A stretch of DNA of 64,000 nt from Ramlibacter sp. GTDB taxonomy: Bacteria; Pseudomonadota; Gammaproteobacteria; Burkholderiales; Burkholderiaceae_C. The first letter of the stretch is position 1. Every line of letters starts with the position of its first letter. A program made the translations under genes and the position numbers. Positions 51,400 through 60,183 of the stretch are shown here, one piece after another. Location: NCBI RefSeq assembly GCF_028291745.1, contig NZ_JAQGNQ010000072.1, positions 1 through 64,000 of the forward strand, read 5' to 3'. The notes beneath the pieces are model-generated. The model made no database searches. It was not told the origin of the DNA and saw nothing but the letters and a program-made list of their open reading frames with translations.

Positions 51400-53106
51400 T
51401 TAGAACAAGCCGCGATCATGATCGTCATCCTCCGCGCGCAAGGTCCCGACATCGAGCACCCGGTTGCTCTCACTCGGCGTCGCCGCGACCACGATGCTGC
51501 CGGCCGATAGCGTCCCGGTCACCACCACCTGATCACCCGCTGCCACGGTCGTCGTCGTCGTCCGGCCGGAGCCGGAGCCGCGGTTGTTGCTGGCCGTGAC
51601 GATCGCCGAGGGCGCCGCGCTCACGCGGATGCCATGCACGAAGAACACGGTGGGCGTGCCGCCGACCGGCGCCGGGCTCGCATCGACCGGGCCGGCCACC
51701 GCGACCTCGGTGGCGGCAGGCAGGATGGTGAGGGAACGGGCGACCAGCGCGCCCGAGGCATCGCTCTCCGCCACGATCTGCACGTGCTGCGACACGCTGG
51801 CCGCGAGGTACGAGGCGAAGCTCGTGATGTTGAACGCGTTCACCGTCGGATCGCGCCGATCCCAGTCGCGCACCGACATGTCGGCCAGACGTGTCTGCGC
51901 ATTCACGGTGATCGGCTGTCCCAGCACCGTGACGGTGAAGGTGCCGCTCGCCGCGCCGGCAGTGACGCTGGTCACGTCGCCCAGCAGCGCCAGCCGCGCT
52001 GCCTGCGCCTGGTGTTCGACGGCGAGACTGGTGGCCTGCAGCGTGTCGCCCGTGGCCGAGAGCGTGCCGAGCACGCGCACTTCATCACCCACCGCGGGCA
52101 GCGCCGTACCGGCGGGCAGCGCGGAGGCATTGACCGTGATGCCGCGCACGACGAAGCTGCCGGTGCCCACGGTGGAGACCACGCCTTCCAGCTCCACGCT
52201 GTTGCCGGCGGCTTCGACCTCCACCCGTGCCGATTGCCGCACGCGGTCCGCCGCCAGCACGGTGGCTGGCAGCGCGGGGGCGCTTGCCGAGCCCGCCGAC
52301 ACCACCTGGCCGTTGGCCAGGCCGGTGCAATTGGCCGGCTGGCCGGCGATCACGCAGACCGTATGCGACAGGTCCAGCCGCAAGCCGTTGATGCTCACCC
52401 CGGTGGTCGTGACGGTCGCCACGCCTTCGGCCTTGAAGTTGAAGGGCGACGCGCCCGTCGGTGCATCGGCCACCGAAACCAGCGTGGCCACCACATTGGC
52501 CGCCGTGCCGGTGCCGTTGAACAGGAAGCCGTTGACGGTGACGAAGCTGCCCGGCGTGGCCGTGCTGCCGGCGCCGGTGGTCGCGCCGAGTCCCGCGGCC
52601 GTGGCGATGGCGGTGCAGGGCGTGGCGGCGGTGAGGCAGGCGCGATGGTCGCTGAAGCCGGTGGCCGAGCTCAGTTGCACGGTCTGGCCCATCACCGTGA
52701 TGCGGCCCGTCGTGGTGTCGGCCGCGTCGATGAAGCCGCGCACCAGGGGATGCACGTGCAACTCGTCCGCCTCAGCGGCGTTGTCGCGGTGGCGCACGTC
52801 GACCACCATGCCCACCTCGAGGCCGACGGCGCCCGCCGTGGCAACGCCCGTGTCGTCGTCGATCACGCGGGCGCTGTTGGTGCCGAAGCGATGGCCGTTG
52901 ACGAACACGCTGCCGAACGCGGTGATGACCCCCGACGAGACGACCGTGGGTGAGGCCGTCGTGCCGGTGCCGCCCGAGCCGGTGCTGTCCGCGCTCGTCG
53001 AGCCGCCACCACCGCCGCACGCGGCCAGGCCAGCCGCTACCGCGAGGGCCAGCCCCGGCTTCAGCCAGCGCCGGATCGCGCCCGCTTGGATTTTCCAGTT
53101 GCACAT
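51400..53106 (-). CDS. DUF5666 repeat lipoprotein, large
   Basis: The 568-residue protein has a lipoprotein signal (LKPGLALAVAAGLAAC, lipobox LAAC) followed by a Gly/Ser/Thr-rich linker. Several DUF5666 beta-barrel repeats follow (for example SSGVITAFGSVFVNGHRF, AVGLEVGMVVDVRHRD, LEGVVSTVGTGSFVVRGITV, LPAVGDEVRVLGTLSATGD). It should be anchored to a membrane facing outward. AAGGAG six bases before the ATG at 53106 sets the start. It is divergent from a DUF6502 gene, which is followed by a second DUF5666 lipoprotein; the function is unknown. Confidence 0.8.
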   Translation of the reverse strand: MCNWKIQAGAIRRWLKPGLALAVAAGLAACGGGGGSTSADSTGSGGTGTTASPTVVSSGVITAFGSVFVNGHRFGTNSARVIDDDTGVATAGAVGLEVGMVVDVRHRDNAAEADELHVHPLVRGFIDAADTTTGRITVMGQTVQLSSATGFSDHRACLTAATPCTAIATAAGLGATTGAGSTATPGSFVTVNGFLFNGTGTAANVVATLVSVADAPTGASPFNFKAEGVATVTTTGVSINGLRLDLSHTVCVIAGQPANCTGLANGQVVSAGSASAPALPATVLAADRVRQSARVEVEAAGNSVELEGVVSTVGTGSFVVRGITVNASALPAGTALPAVGDEVRVLGTLSATGDTLQATSLAVEHQAQAARLALLGDVTSVTAGAASGTFTVTVLGQPITVNAQTRLADMSVRDWDRRDPTVNAFNITSFASYLAASVSQHVQIVAESDASGALVARSLTILPAATEVAVAGPVDASPAPVGGTPTVFFVHGIRVSAAPSAIVTASNNRGSGSGRTTTTTVAAGDQVVVTGTLSAGSIVVAATPSESNRVLDVGTLRAEDDDHDRGLF

Positions 53107-53237
53107 GAGCATCTCCTTGGTTGCGGCGCGGTGACGCCGGGATGTGGAGATTACATGGGAAAAATTACCATGCAATGCCACCGGCGCGTTACGATACGCA
53201 AGAATCGCCGAGCCATTGTTCGCCGGCGCCCCAAGCC

Positions 53238-54122
53238 ATGCCCCGCAAACCGCGCCCGGTACAGCAGGTTCGCCCTGCCGCTGCCGCCCCCCATCGTCCC
53301 GATGAGGTGCTGCAGGCTGCGCTCGCGGTGCTGGGTCCGGCCGTGCGCCTGCTGCTGCATGCCGGCGTCGACTACCCGCACCTGGCCGCGGCGCTGAAGG
53401 GTGTCTTCATCGAGCAGGCCGTGGCCGCGCTGCAGCAGTCAGGGCCAGGCGGCACCGATTCGGCCATCAGCGTCCTGAGCGGCGTGCATCGCAAGGACGT
53501 GCGGGCATGGCGCCTCACCGGGCAGCCGGCCGGCGTGAGCAAGCCGGTGGCGGCCAGCGCGCGGGTGTTTGCCCGCTGGATCGCGGACCGGGCCTATGCC
53601 GACGGCAACGGGGCGCCGCGCGAACTGCCGCGAACCGGTGCCGCCCCGTCGTTCGAATCGCTCGTGCGCGCGGTCACGCAGGACGTCCATCCCTTCACCG
53701 TGCTGCAGGAGCTGATCCGCCTCGGCATCGCCCGGGTGGACGTGCGCGACGCGCAGGAATGGGTGGTGAGCACGCGCACGGATTTCGTGCCGCCGGCCGG
53801 TTCGCGCGACGCCCTCGAACTGCTCGCGGCCAACCTCGCGGACCATGCCGCGGCCGCCGTTTCCAACGTGCTCGGAGGCGAGCCGCTGCTGGAACAGAGC
53901 GTGTTTGCCGCGGGCCTGACGCCCGCCTCTGCCGCACGGATGCACGCGCTCGCGCGCACGCTGTGGTCGCAGGCGCGCGGTCAACTGATCGAGGAGGCAA
54001 CCCGCCTCCACCAAGCCGACCAGGCCAGCGCCGACAGCCGCGTACGCGTGCGCATCGGCAGTTACTTCTGGTCGGCGCCGTGGGAGTCCACTCCTGCGGA
54101 GCCGGAGGAGCCGAACCCATGA
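53238..54122 (+). CDS. DUF6502-type protein
   Basis: The 294-residue soluble protein resembles DUF6502 proteins. After a basic N-terminus it has a helical segment GPAVRLLLHAGVDYPHLAAA and LKGVFIEQAVAALQQ, then the HTH-like SVLSGVHRKDVRAWRLTGQP, suggesting DNA binding. Its stop overlaps the start of the following DUF5666 lipoprotein gene by four bases, so they are coupled. It may regulate the flanking lipoprotein genes. Confidence 0.65.
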   Translation: MPRKPRPVQQVRPAAAAPHRPDEVLQAALAVLGPAVRLLLHAGVDYPHLAAALKGVFIEQAVAALQQSGPGGTDSAISVLSGVHRKDVRAWRLTGQPAGVSKPVAASARVFARWIADRAYADGNGAPRELPRTGAAPSFESLVRAVTQDVHPFTVLQELIRLGIARVDVRDAQEWVVSTRTDFVPPAGSRDALELLAANLADHAAAAVSNVLGGEPLLEQSVFAAGLTPASAARMHALARTLWSQARGQLIEEATRLHQADQASADSRVRVRIGSYFWSAPWESTPAEPEEPNP

Positions 54123-55540
54123 AACCCTTGCTTCGCCTGTTGGCCTGCGCCTTCGCGTTCCTGCTGCTGTCTTGCGGCGGCGGCGGTGCGGGACCCGGAT
54201 CGGGCTTCATCGCGAGCGGCGACGGCAGCGGCGTGGGCACCGGCGGCACCGGCATCGTTGCCGGCACGGTGACCGGCCTGGGCAGCGTGATCGTGGACGG
54301 CACCCGGTTCGACGACAGCCACGCTGCGCTCGAGCGCCGGCCCGATCTCGTCACCGCCGTGCCGCTAGCGCTCGCGGACCTGCAGGTCGGCCAGTACGCC
54401 TATGTGGATCTCGATGCGGCGGCCACCCCGGTGCGCGTGCGGATCGCCTCGCAGCTCGTGGGCAGCGTGGCCGATGTAGCCCCGGGCGCGGGCCGCTTCA
54501 CGGTCTGGGGCCAGGCCGTGGCCGTCAATGGCGATTCAGCGCGCGGGCCGGTCACCGTGCTGGCGGGCTATGGGAGCTTGGCCGAAATGCGGGCCGGGGA
54601 CCCGGTCCAGGTCTATGGCGTGCTGCAGGCCGCCGATGGCGCCGGCGAGTTCGTGCGCGCTACGCGCATCGAGAAGCTGCCCGCCGTCGGCGCGCTGCCG
54701 GCGCGGCTCACGGGTACCTTGCAGCAGGGCGCCGACGGGGCGCTGCTGCTGGCGGGCCGAGCGCTCGATGTCAGCGCTGCGGCCACGCCTCCTGCACTGG
54801 CTGCGGGCACGGCCGTCACGGCCGTCGTGCCCTGGACCGCCACGCTGCCTCCGCGCTGGCAGGCCAGCGCCGTGGCGCTGCTCGCGCCCGCGGCGGCGAC
54901 GCACCTGCGGGTCAGCGGCGCCGTGCACCTGTTGCCGGGCGGCGGTGCGGTGGTGCAAGGGGTAGCGCTCGACACCTCCGCGCTGACCGCGTCCGACCGC
55001 GACGCGCTGCGCGAAGGGAGCTATCTCACCGTCGGCGGGCACTCGCGGGGATCGGACGACCGCAGTGCCGTTGCCGCCACGGTGCAGGCCTTGCCGCAAG
55101 GCGGGCGGGACACGCAGCTGCGCGGAGCGATCACCGCCATCACCGGGCCCGCGCGCTTCGTGGTGCGCGGGCAGGCCGTCGATGCGTCCGCGGCGCAGTT
55201 CGACGGCGGCAGCACGGCCAGCCTCGCGGTGGGGCGCTATGTCGAAGTCGACGGCGTGCAGGCCGCCACCGGCGTGCTTGCCCGCAAGATCCGCGTGCCC
55301 GACGCGCCGCCGGACCGCGCCGTGCTGGAGATCACCGGCGTAGTCCGGAGCGCAGACGCGGCTGCGCGCCAGGTGGTCGTGCAGGACAGCGACGGCGTGA
55401 GCACGCTGCTGGTGCTGGCCACAGGCACGGCGCTGCCGGCCGTGGGACAGACGGTGCGCGCCGAGGGCTACTGGGACGGCAGCGCGCTGCAGGTGCGCGA
55501 GCTGGAACTGCGCGAGGACCATTCGGGTCCCGGCCGCTGA
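54119..55540 (+). CDS. DUF5666 repeat lipoprotein, second
   Basis: The 473-residue protein starts MKPLLRLLACAFAFLLLSCG, a lipoprotein signal with Cys19, and a glycine-rich linker. Repeats with the DUF5666 pattern follow (VTGLGSVIVDGTRFDDSHAA, DLQVGQYAYVDLDAAATP, LRGAITAITGPARFVVRGQA, ALPAVGQTVRAEGYWDGSAL). It is a paralogue of the large DUF5666 protein on the other side of the DUF6502 gene. Confidence 0.78.
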   Translation: MKPLLRLLACAFAFLLLSCGGGGAGPGSGFIASGDGSGVGTGGTGIVAGTVTGLGSVIVDGTRFDDSHAALERRPDLVTAVPLALADLQVGQYAYVDLDAAATPVRVRIASQLVGSVADVAPGAGRFTVWGQAVAVNGDSARGPVTVLAGYGSLAEMRAGDPVQVYGVLQAADGAGEFVRATRIEKLPAVGALPARLTGTLQQGADGALLLAGRALDVSAAATPPALAAGTAVTAVVPWTATLPPRWQASAVALLAPAAATHLRVSGAVHLLPGGGAVVQGVALDTSALTASDRDALREGSYLTVGGHSRGSDDRSAVAATVQALPQGGRDTQLRGAITAITGPARFVVRGQAVDASAAQFDGGSTASLAVGRYVEVDGVQAATGVLARKIRVPDAPPDRAVLEITGVVRSADAAARQVVVQDSDGVSTLLVLATGTALPAVGQTVRAEGYWDGSALQVRELELREDHSGPGR

Positions 55541-55621
55541 GCGCGGCGCGCCCTCCTGATTTCCACGGGGGCGCCGCCGCGCCTCGCCCGCTAGGATGCG
55601 CCGCAGATTCAAGGAGATTTC

Positions 55622-56512
55622 ATGCGCATCGGCATTGCCGGAACCGGCAAGATGGGCAGCGCGATCGCGCGCCGCCTCGCGACCTTCGACCATCAACTCA
55701 CGGTCTGGAACCGCACGCGCGACAAGGCGCAGCCACTGCTGGAGGAAGGCATGGCCTGGGCCGACAGCCCGCGGGCATTGGCAGCCGGCGCCGATGTGGT
55801 GATCAGCATGGTCACCGACGACCGTGCCCTCGACGCGATCTACGGCGGCCCCGACGGCTTGTTCTCGGTGCCCGCGCAAGGGCAGCTGTTCATCGACATG
55901 AGCACCGTCGCACCCGCCAAGCAGCAGGAGCTGGCGCGCCAGGCCAGCCAGGCCAACGCGGCTTACCTGGAGTGCCCGGTGGGCGGCAGCGTGGGCCCCG
56001 CCAAGGAGGGCAAGTTGATCGCCTTCGTCGGCGGCGATGCGCAGCATGTCGCGCGCGCCCGGCCGCTGCTGAAGCAGCTGTGCAAGCGGGTCGAGCACGT
56101 CGGCCCGCATGGCGCCGGCGAGACCATGAAGCTGGCGGTCAACCTGCCGCTGATGGTGTACTGGCAGACCCTGGGCGAGGCGCTCTCGCTGGTGCAGCCG
56201 CTGGGCCTGGATCCGCAACGGGTGATCGAGATCCTCACCGATTCCTCCGGCGGCCCCAACATGCTGAAGGTACGCGGCGGCATGATCGCGCAGGCCCTGG
56301 CCGGCACGCCGAGTGCGGCCGTGACGGTCGACGTCGCCACCATGCGCAAGGACGTGCGTGCGATGCTCGAGGAGGCGCGCAGCCACGGCCGCCAGTTGCC
56401 TCTGACCGCCCAGACGCTGGCCAGCTTCGAGCGCGCCGCGCAGCGTGGGCTCGATGGCGCCGACTGCTCGCAGCTGCCGGTGTGGTGGCTCGCAGAGGGC
56501 GGGAAGGCGTAA
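55622..56512 (+). CDS. NAD(P)-dependent beta-hydroxyacid dehydrogenase (3-hydroxyisobutyrate dehydrogenase family)
   Basis: The 296-residue protein has the Rossmann motif GIAGTGKMGSAIARRL, the substrate motif FIDMSTVAPAK, GGSVGPAKEGKL and the catalytic lysine in GAGETMKLAVNLPL (about residue 171). Arg31 after the second strand favours NADP. Family members reduce or oxidise 3-hydroxyisobutyrate, tartronate semialdehyde or succinic semialdehyde. AAGGAG precedes the ATG. It stands alone, so the substrate cannot be set. Confidence 0.85.
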   Translation: MRIGIAGTGKMGSAIARRLATFDHQLTVWNRTRDKAQPLLEEGMAWADSPRALAAGADVVISMVTDDRALDAIYGGPDGLFSVPAQGQLFIDMSTVAPAKQQELARQASQANAAYLECPVGGSVGPAKEGKLIAFVGGDAQHVARARPLLKQLCKRVEHVGPHGAGETMKLAVNLPLMVYWQTLGEALSLVQPLGLDPQRVIEILTDSSGGPNMLKVRGGMIAQALAGTPSAAVTVDVATMRKDVRAMLEEARSHGRQLPLTAQTLASFERAAQRGLDGADCSQLPVWWLAEGGKA

Positions 56513-56514
56513 GG

Positions 56515-56874
56515 CTAAGGCGCTGCGAGCCAGGCGCGCGCTTCGTCGTCATCGGTGAAGGCGCGCAGGCCGAGTCCGGATTTCTGCGCGGCCTTCTCGC
56601 TCGCGCCGCTGCGCACCGGCACGGTCACGACCGTCGCCACGCGCTGCAGGTCGTCGAGCGCCGCGGCCACGTAGCTTCCGAGCTGCAGGTGGTCGGTGAA
56701 GGAAAGCTGCGGCTCCATGGCCAGCATGTCGATCAGTGCGCGCCGGTAGCCTTTCAGGCGCGCGACCGTGGCGATCAGGTCGGCGGCGCCGCACAGGTCC
56801 GCGAGCACGGCCGGGCCCGAGATGCGGGCCAGCAGGTAAGGCTGGTCGTGCAGGAGCTGGACGGCGAAGGGCAT
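56515..56874 (-). CDS. STAS/SpoIIAA-like protein
   Basis: The 119-residue protein has an alternating alpha/beta pattern (PYLLARISGPAVLADLCGAA, GYRRALIDMLAMEP, GSYVAAALDDLQRVATVVTV) like single-domain SpoIIAA/STAS proteins. These often bind lipids or take part in partner switching. It is convergent with the dehydrogenase gene two bases away. Confidence 0.6.
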   Translation of the reverse strand: MPFAVQLLHDQPYLLARISGPAVLADLCGAADLIATVARLKGYRRALIDMLAMEPQLSFTDHLQLGSYVAAALDDLQRVATVVTVPVRSGASEKAAQKSGLGLRAFTDDDEARAWLAAP

Positions 56875-56923
56875 GGCTGGGTGCGGACCGGTGACACGGC
56901 CGCGATGGTACAGCGCGCGTTGC

Positions 56924-57226
56924 TCAGCGGCCGCTGTGGCGCGGATCGCGATCGCCGAGCGCGCTGGCCAGCGGGTCGATGGGCGCGGCGGGCCGCACGT
57001 TCTGGAAGGTCTCCACCACCCGGCGCACGATCTGCTTCTGGTCCTCGGACCAGTTGGCCAGGCGCTCCGAGCCCAGCACGCCTTCGAGGGCGGAGATCAG
57101 GTGCAGCTGGAAATGCTCCGGGTGCGGATGCGTCGCTACCAGGGAAGTGATGGTCACATAGGAAGCGGTGTGCATCGCGATGAGGTGCCGCACTTCCTGC
57201 TTCAGCGCTTCGATCTCATCGTCCAT
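56924..57226 (-). CDS. Small helical protein, unknown
   Basis: The 100-residue protein begins MDDEIEALKQEVRHLIAMHT and continues PEHFQLHLISALEGVLGSER, with a predicted coiled coil at the N-terminus and no signal. It lies upstream of the STAS-like gene on the same strand and is divergent from the FAH gene. Not recognised. Confidence 0.55.
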   Translation of the reverse strand: MDDEIEALKQEVRHLIAMHTASYVTITSLVATHPHPEHFQLHLISALEGVLGSERLANWSEDQKQIVRRVVETFQNVRPAAPIDPLASALGDRDPRHSGR

Positions 57227-57385
57227 GGCGTGTGTTTGTGTCCCTGACTCGTGGGCGAATCTAGTCCGTACTGTCGACGAGGGGTGTCGGACAGGAGCGC
57301 TGCGGGACGTATGGCAGACTCGGCCCATCGATCGCGCGGACCGGCGGCGCGAGCCGCTACAGTACGCCCGCACAAGGAGACTCCC

Positions 57386-58249
57386 ATGAGATTCGTTTCG
57401 TTGCTGCGGGCCGGTGTGCCCGTGGTGGGTTGCGTCGAGCAGCAGGAGGTGGTGGTGCTGCCGGCACCCGCCAGCGGAGAAGGCCTGGTCGGCTGGCTGA
57501 TGCAGCCGAAGCCGCAGGTGGAGCGGGCGCTTGCGCAGGCGCGCGCGAACGCCGCCAACGTGATGCCGCTGGCGCAGGCGAAACTGCTGCCCGCGGTCCA
57601 GCGGCCCGGCAAGATCGTGTGCCTGGGCCTCAACTACGCGGACCATGCAGCCGAAGGCGGCCACAAGAAACCCGAGTACCCCAGCTTCTTCCTGCGCGTG
57701 CCCAGCTCGCTGGCCGCGCATGGCGAGCCGCTGCTGCGCCCGCGGGTATCGGATCGCTTCGACTGGGAGGCGGAACTGGCGGTGATCATCGGCAAGCCGG
57801 GCCGGCATCTCACCGAATCGAACGCGCTCGCCGTGGTGGCCGGCTACACCTGCTTCAACGACGGCAGCCTGCGCGACTACCAGCGCAAGACTTCGCAGTG
57901 GACCATCGGCAAGAACTTCGACCGCACCGGGCCGCTCGGTCCCTGGGTGGTGCCCGCTTCCGAGCTGCCGCCTGGCGCGACCGGGCTCAAGATCGAGTCG
58001 CGCTTGAACGGGCAGGTGATGCAGAGTTCGAACACCTCGAACATGCTGTTCCCGGTGGTCGAAACGCTGTGCCTGCTGACCGAGGTGATGACGCTCGAAC
58101 CGGGCGACGTGATCGCGATGGGCACGCCTTCCGGCGTGGGCTATGCGCGCACTCCGCCGGTGTTCATGAAGGCGGGCGATCGCATCGAGATCGACATCGA
58201 GAAGATCGGGGTGCTGGCGAACACGATCGTGGACGAAGAGGCGGCGTGA
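57386..58249 (+). CDS. Fumarylacetoacetate hydrolase family protein
   Basis: The 287-residue protein has the FAH fold. CLGLNYADHAAEGGHKKPEY precedes the metal-binding acids in DRFDWEAELAVIIGK, and CFNDGSLRDYQRKTSQWTIG, DVIAMGTPSGVGYARTPPVF and the catalytic-region LNYADHA are in place. Members include acylpyruvate hydrolases and ureidoglycolate-lyase-like and dioic-acid hydratase/decarboxylases. CAAGGAG precedes the ATG. The substrate is not clear from the neighbours. Confidence 0.86.
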   Translation: MRFVSLLRAGVPVVGCVEQQEVVVLPAPASGEGLVGWLMQPKPQVERALAQARANAANVMPLAQAKLLPAVQRPGKIVCLGLNYADHAAEGGHKKPEYPSFFLRVPSSLAAHGEPLLRPRVSDRFDWEAELAVIIGKPGRHLTESNALAVVAGYTCFNDGSLRDYQRKTSQWTIGKNFDRTGPLGPWVVPASELPPGATGLKIESRLNGQVMQSSNTSNMLFPVVETLCLLTEVMTLEPGDVIAMGTPSGVGYARTPPVFMKAGDRIEIDIEKIGVLANTIVDEEAA

Positions 58250-58258
58250 GGCTGTTCC

Positions 58259-58420
58259 GGATGTCATCCCGGGCGCAGGGATGTCATCCTGGGCGCGCGA
58301 TGTCATCCCGGGCGTGGGATGTCATCCCGGGCGTGACCCGGGATCCATGCGGCGGTGGATCGAGCGCAGCGGTGGATTGCGGGTCAAGCCCGCAATGACA
58401 TCCGCAGGCAATGACATCCG
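58259..58420. repeat. Intergenic palindromic repeats (REP-like), copy E with tandem head
   Basis: Four head units of about 19-20 bp, each GATGTCATCCCGGGCG-like (58260, 58280, 58299, 58318), lead into CGTGACCCGGGATCCATG. The mirror half GTGGATTGCGGGTCAAGCCC to GACATCC and an extra AATGACATCC follow. It lies between the convergent FAH and exonuclease III genes. Confidence 0.8.
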
Positions 58421-58427
58421 AACCGAA

Positions 58428-59201
58428 TCACGGCCACTCCACCTCCACCCACACCGGCGCGTGATCGCTCGGCTTCTCCCGCCCGCGGTGTTCCGCGTCC
58501 ACCCGGGTCTGCTTCAGTCGCGGCACCAGTGACGGCGTCAGCATCAGGAAGTCCATGCGGAAGCCCGCATTGCGGTGGAACGCCGCCTCGTTGACCCAGA
58601 AGGTGTAGATGCGCTCCTGCGGATGCAGCGCGCGCGTGACATCCACCCAGCCCTGTTCCAGCAAGCGCGCCCACTTCTCGCGCGTCTCCGGTTGCAGCAC
58701 CGCGTCGAAACGCCAGCTGCCCGCGTTGTAGATGTCGAAGTTCGTCGGCACCACGTTGAAGTCGCCTGCGAGCACCGTGGGCCGGCCGTCGGCCAGCAAG
58801 ATCTCGCCGTGCGCCAGCAGCCGCTGCATCCAGCCTTGCTTGTAGTCGAAGTTGGGACTCGGCACCGGGTTGCCATTGGGCAGGTAGACCGAGGCGATGC
58901 GCAGGCCGTCGACATCCGCTTCGAGGTAGCGCGCCGCGCCATCCCCGGCGTCGCCCGGCAGGCCGCGGCGCAACTCCACCGGCTTGCGTCCACGCGCGAG
59001 GATGGCCACGCCGTGGTGCGCGCGCTGGCCGTGCCAGATCGCGCTGTACCCGGCCTGCTCGAAGGCCAGCGCGGGAAAGGTCGCGTCGCCGGTCTTGATC
59101 TCCTGCAGGCAGGCGACGTCGGGCTGCGCTTCCTCCAGCCATTCGAGCAGGCGCGGCAGCCGCCCCTTCACGCCATTGACGTTGAAGCTGGCGATCTTCA
59201 C
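58428..59201 (-). CDS. xth: Exodeoxyribonuclease III
   Basis: The 257-residue AP endonuclease/3'-exonuclease has [31 protein letters not shown] (catalytic Glu), [29 protein letters not shown] (Asp and Asn), [11 protein letters not shown] and the final [11 protein letters not shown] with the catalytic His. The start is a GTG at 59201 overlapping the thiG stop by four bases, so it is transcribed with the thiamine genes, an unusual partner. Confidence 0.9.
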   Translation of the reverse strand: MKIASFNVNGVKGRLPRLLEWLEEAQPDVACLQEIKTGDATFPALAFEQAGYSAIWHGQRAHHGVAILARGRKPVELRRGLPGDAGDGAARYLEADVDGLRIASVYLPNGNPVPSPNFDYKQGWMQRLLAHGEILLADGRPTVLAGDFNVVPTNFDIYNAGSWRFDAVLQPETREKWARLLEQGWVDVTRALHPQERIYTFWVNEAAFHRNAGFRMDFLMLTPSLVPRLKQTRVDAEHRGREKPSDHAPVWVEVEWP

Positions 59202-59974
59202 AGCACGAAGGGCTGGCCCGTCACCGGCGTCGAGGGCGCGGCCATGTCCTGTCGCGCCATGATGCCGGCCTCGTAGCCCAGGCGACCCGCTTCCACCGCG
59301 AGGCGGAAGGCGCGCGCCATCTTCACCGGATCGTGCGCCTGCGAGACAGCGGAATTCACCAGCACGGCGTCGAAGCCCAGCTCCATCGCCTGGATCGCGT
59401 CCTTGGGCGAGCCGATGCCCGCATCGACCACCAGCACGGCTTCGGGCAGACGCGCGCGCAGCGTGCGCAACGCGGTGGGATTGAGCAGGCCCTGGCCGGA
59501 ACCGATAGGCGCGCCCCAGGGCATCAGGATGCGGCAACCGGCATCGAGCAGGCGGCGGCAGCTCACGAGATCGTCGGTGCAGTAGGGGAACACCTCGAAG
59601 CCGTCGCGCACCAGCGTGCGGGTGGCCTCCAGCAGCTCGAAGGGATCGGGCTGCAGCGTGTATTCGTCGCCCACCACTTCCAGCTTGATCCAGCGCGTGT
59701 CGAACAGCTCGCGCGCCATGTGCGCCAGCGTGACCGCCTCCTTCGCCGTCTTGCAGCCGGCGGTGTTGGGCAGCAGGCGCGCGCCGGTCTTGCGGATCAG
59801 GCCATAGAAGTCGCTGGGCGCCCCGGCCGCGGCCAGCTGCCGCTTGAGGCCCACCGTCACGACCTCGGTGCCCGAGGCGGCAATCGCCTCCTGCAGGACC
59901 TGCGGCGAGGGATAGCCGGCGGTGCCGAGAAAGAAGCGGCTGGCGAGTTCGAGCTCGCCGATGCGAAGGGCCAT
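59198..59974 (-). CDS. thiG: Thiazole synthase ThiG
   Basis: The 258-residue enzyme builds the thiazole ring of thiamine from deoxyxylulose phosphate, dehydroglycine and ThiS-thiocarboxylate. It shows [70 protein letters not shown] and [19 protein letters not shown]. Lys98 in WIKLEV is the imine-forming lysine. It follows thiS by two bases. Confidence 0.93.
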   Translation of the reverse strand: MALRIGELELASRFFLGTAGYPSPQVLQEAIAASGTEVVTVGLKRQLAAAGAPSDFYGLIRKTGARLLPNTAGCKTAKEAVTLAHMARELFDTRWIKLEVVGDEYTLQPDPFELLEATRTLVRDGFEVFPYCTDDLVSCRRLLDAGCRILMPWGAPIGSGQGLLNPTALRTLRARLPEAVLVVDAGIGSPKDAIQAMELGFDAVLVNSAVSQAHDPVKMARAFRLAVEAGRLGYEAGIMARQDMAAPSTPVTGQPFVL

Positions 59975-59976
59975 GG

Positions 59977-60183
59977 TCAGCCTCCCTGGATGGGTTGGAA
60001 CGTGAAGACGGCGTCGCCGTCGCGCAGTTGCAGCGTGCCCCGCGCCGAGCGCGGAACGAATTCGCCATTGACGGCGGTGGCCAGCGACTGCGGCGGCTGG
60101 CCGAGCGCGGCCACCACATCGGCCAGCGTCTCGCCTTGCTGCAAGGCGCGCGACTCGCCGTTGATGGTGATCTGCGGGTTCAT
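59977..60183 (-). CDS. thiS: Sulfur carrier protein ThiS
   Basis: The 68-residue ubiquitin-like protein starts [20 protein letters not shown] and ends in QPIQGG, the Gly-Gly tail that is thiocarboxylated. It overlaps thiO by four bases and thiG follows at once. Confidence 0.92.
   Translation of the reverse strand: MNPQITINGESRALQQGETLADVVAALGQPPQSLATAVNGEFVPRSARGTLQLRDGDAVFTFQPIQGG

Noticed and set aside
58259-58340. Regular 19-20-bp repeats that could suggest a CRISPR array
   Set aside because: There are no spacers between the units, the units are palindromic REP heads, and no cas genes are near.
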